From Clostridia bacterium (GTDB lineage Bacteria > Bacillota > Clostridia > Christensenellales > Borkfalkiaceae): DNA of 64,000 bases. The translations under genes and the position numbers were made by a program. The notes beneath the pieces were generated by a model. It did not search any database and had not been told where the DNA came from. It was given only the letters and a program-made list of their open reading frames with translations. This document shows, in pieces, positions 62,859 through 64,000 of this stretch. The stretch lies in the NCBI GenBank assembly GCA_017502525.1, contig JAFVUV010000009.1, positions 1-64,000 on the forward strand, written 5' to 3'. Each line of letters starts with the position of its first letter. Within the stretch, counting starts at the first letter, position 1.

Positions 62859-64000
62859 TTAATTTTTATTGCTATGTATAGGAGCAGGCATTCTTCCGCC
62901 CCTTGCTATAAACTCACTACAACCATACGGACTTACCGCCATAATAGGCGCACTGCCTAAAAGTCCGCCGAACTCAACGCTCTCGCCCACGCCTTTCCCA
63001 GGAACGGGAATAACGCGCACCGCAGTAGTTTTGTTATTTATCATACCGATTGCAGATTCGTCGGCTATCATACCCGAAATAGTTGACGCGCTAGTATCTC
63101 CTGGAACTGCAACCATATCAATACCTACGCTACAAACGCAAGTCATTGCTTCAAGTTTGCTTAAAGTTATCGCGCCTTTTTCCGCCGCCCTAATCATACC
63201 GATATCTTCACTAACGGGAATAAAAGCACCCGATAGTCCGCCTACGCTACCACTAGCCATAACGCCACCTTTTTTAACCGCGTCGTTAAGCATTGCAAGT
63301 GCTGCGGTAGTACCGTGTCCACCAACGCAATCCAACCCGATTTCTTCTAATATATGAGCAACGCTATCGCCCATAACAGGCGTCGGCGCAAGTGATAAGT
63401 CAACGATACCGAATTCCGCGTTCAATCTCTTTGACGCTTCTTTCGCTATAAGTTGACCTGCACGCGTGATTTTAAACGCCGTCTTTTTAATAACTTCTGC
63501 CACTTCGTCAACCGACGCGCCCTTTACGCTTTTTAACGCGTGATGAACAACGCCCGGGCCAGAAACACCAACGTTAATTACCGTTTCACCTTCCGATAAG
63601 CCGTGGAACGCCCCCGCCATAAAGGGGTTGTCTTCTACTGCGTTACAGAATACCACGAGTTTAGCACAGCCAAACCCGTCTCTATCTTTAGTTCTTTCCG
63701 CCGTTTGTTTTATAATTTCACCCATAAGGCGAACGGCATCCATATTAATTCCTGCTTTTGACGAGCCTACGTTAACAGAAGAACACATCCTATCAGTTAC
63801 TGCAAGCGCTTCCGGAATACTTTCAATAAAAGATTTTTCATAACTAGTCATACCCTTTTGAACGAGCGCAGAGTATCCGCCTAAAAAATCAACGCCAACA
63901 GTTTTTGCTGCCCTATCCAACGCTTTAGCAAGCACCACTTCTTTGCCACAAAAAGATGACGTTAACAAACTTGCGGGGGTGATTGATACGCGCTTATTGA
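62859..64000 (-). CDS. PFL/UPF0210 (DUF711) family protein, 5' end outside the window
   Basis: At least 380 codons; the frame stays open to the right edge through [10 protein letters not shown] upstream of the first in-frame TTG, so the true start lies beyond 64000 (family length about 450). Gly-rich motifs [41 protein letters not shown] and GRMPAPIHS are typical. The fold is related to pyruvate formate-lyase-like proteins, but no reaction is established; the family is often paired with a small ACT-domain protein, which would lie to the right. Confidence 0.9.
   Translation of the reverse strand, partial: NKRVSITPASLLTSSFCGKEVVLAKALDRAAKTVGVDFLGGYSALVQKGMTSYEKSFIESIPEALAVTDRMCSSVNVGSSKAGINMDAVRLMGEIIKQTAERTKDRDGFGCAKLVVFCNAVEDNPFMAGAFHGLSEGETVINVGVSGPGVVHHALKSVKGASVDEVAEVIKKTAFKITRAGQLIAKEASKRLNAEFGIVDLSLAPTPVMGDSVAHILEEIGLDCVGGHGTTAALAMLNDAVKKGGVMASGSVGGLSGAFIPVSEDIGMIRAAEKGAITLSKLEAMTCVCSVGIDMVAVPGDTSASTISGMIADESAIGMINNKTTAVRVIPVPGKGVGESVEFGGLLGSAPIMAVSPYGCSEFIARGGRMPAPIHSNKN

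Noticed and set aside
1..64000. CRISPR arrays, prophage, transposase genes
   Set aside because: No regularly spaced repeats with unique spacers, no phage structural genes and no transposase or integrase domains were seen.

Overview
The window is 64 kb of AT-rich chromosomal core from an endospore-forming or formerly endospore-forming member of the Bacillota, most likely an uncultured Clostridia lineage. Supporting evidence is spoIIE, spoVT and a spoVB-type flippase, the McsA/McsB/ClpC module, a large Clostridia-type SRP RNA, sigma-A promoters with 17-bp spacing, and meso-diaminopimelate dehydrogenase. Almost all genes lie on the minus strand. No prophage, CRISPR array or insertion sequence with a transposase is visible.

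Layout. 1-111 is the start of rpsJ behind a consensus promoter and a roughly 240-nt leader that could switch between two hairpins. 480-3702 is tig-clpP-clpX; 3782-6317 is rqcH and a pseudouridine synthase; 6400-8304 is an unknown surface protein; 8530-9060 is an MntP-like exporter. 9114-13821 is ileS (eukaryote-like IleS2 type) with an RlmI-type methyltransferase and a second pseudouridine synthase. 14095-14362 is the SRP RNA. 14451-16197 is an AAC(3)-like acetyltransferase and an amidohydrolase. 16500-17270 holds repeats and the tmRNA gene. 17322-22426 is secG, rnr, smpB, metY, metA. 22528-28054 is the lower-glycolysis operon pgk-tpiA-gpmI and a Na/Pi transporter. 28282-33568 is spoVT-spoVB-dusB-nitrilase homologue-trmL and a membrane metallo-hydrolase. 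33631-37094 is ddh and spoIIE. 37134-42746 is an M20 hydrolase and the topoisomerase IV pair. 42909-48877 is argS, gph, a flavoprotein, rho and an orphan DNA methyltransferase. 49006-51205 is ychF, a YitT remnant, a lytic transglycosylase and tRNA-Leu(GAG). 51503-64000 is one long run of PFL-family gene, pepF, dnaB, ywlC/tsaC, ywlE, rpiB, galU, mcsA, mcsB, clpC, hpf and a TIM-barrel gene.

The genes are unusually rich in protein and ribosome quality control: trigger factor, ClpXP, RqcH, tmRNA-SmpB-RNase R, McsAB-ClpC with the arginine phosphatase YwlE, and HPF. metA carries Glu111 and sits beside metY, which together make an acetyl-homoserine sulfhydrylation route to homocysteine; this pair separates smpB from ssrA.

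The most unusual signal is a pair of related elements of about 100 bp, directly behind the tmRNA gene (16759-16858) and behind tRNA-Leu (51264-51360). Both are bounded by GGGACTT/AAGTCCC, both carry three conserved hairpins, and both are followed by a second copy of the 3' end of the RNA gene they adjoin. The left end of each is the reverse complement of the T-loop of its own host gene, including the odd TGCAAGT loop of the tmRNA. I do not recognise this family; it may be a small mobile or RNA element that targets T-arms.
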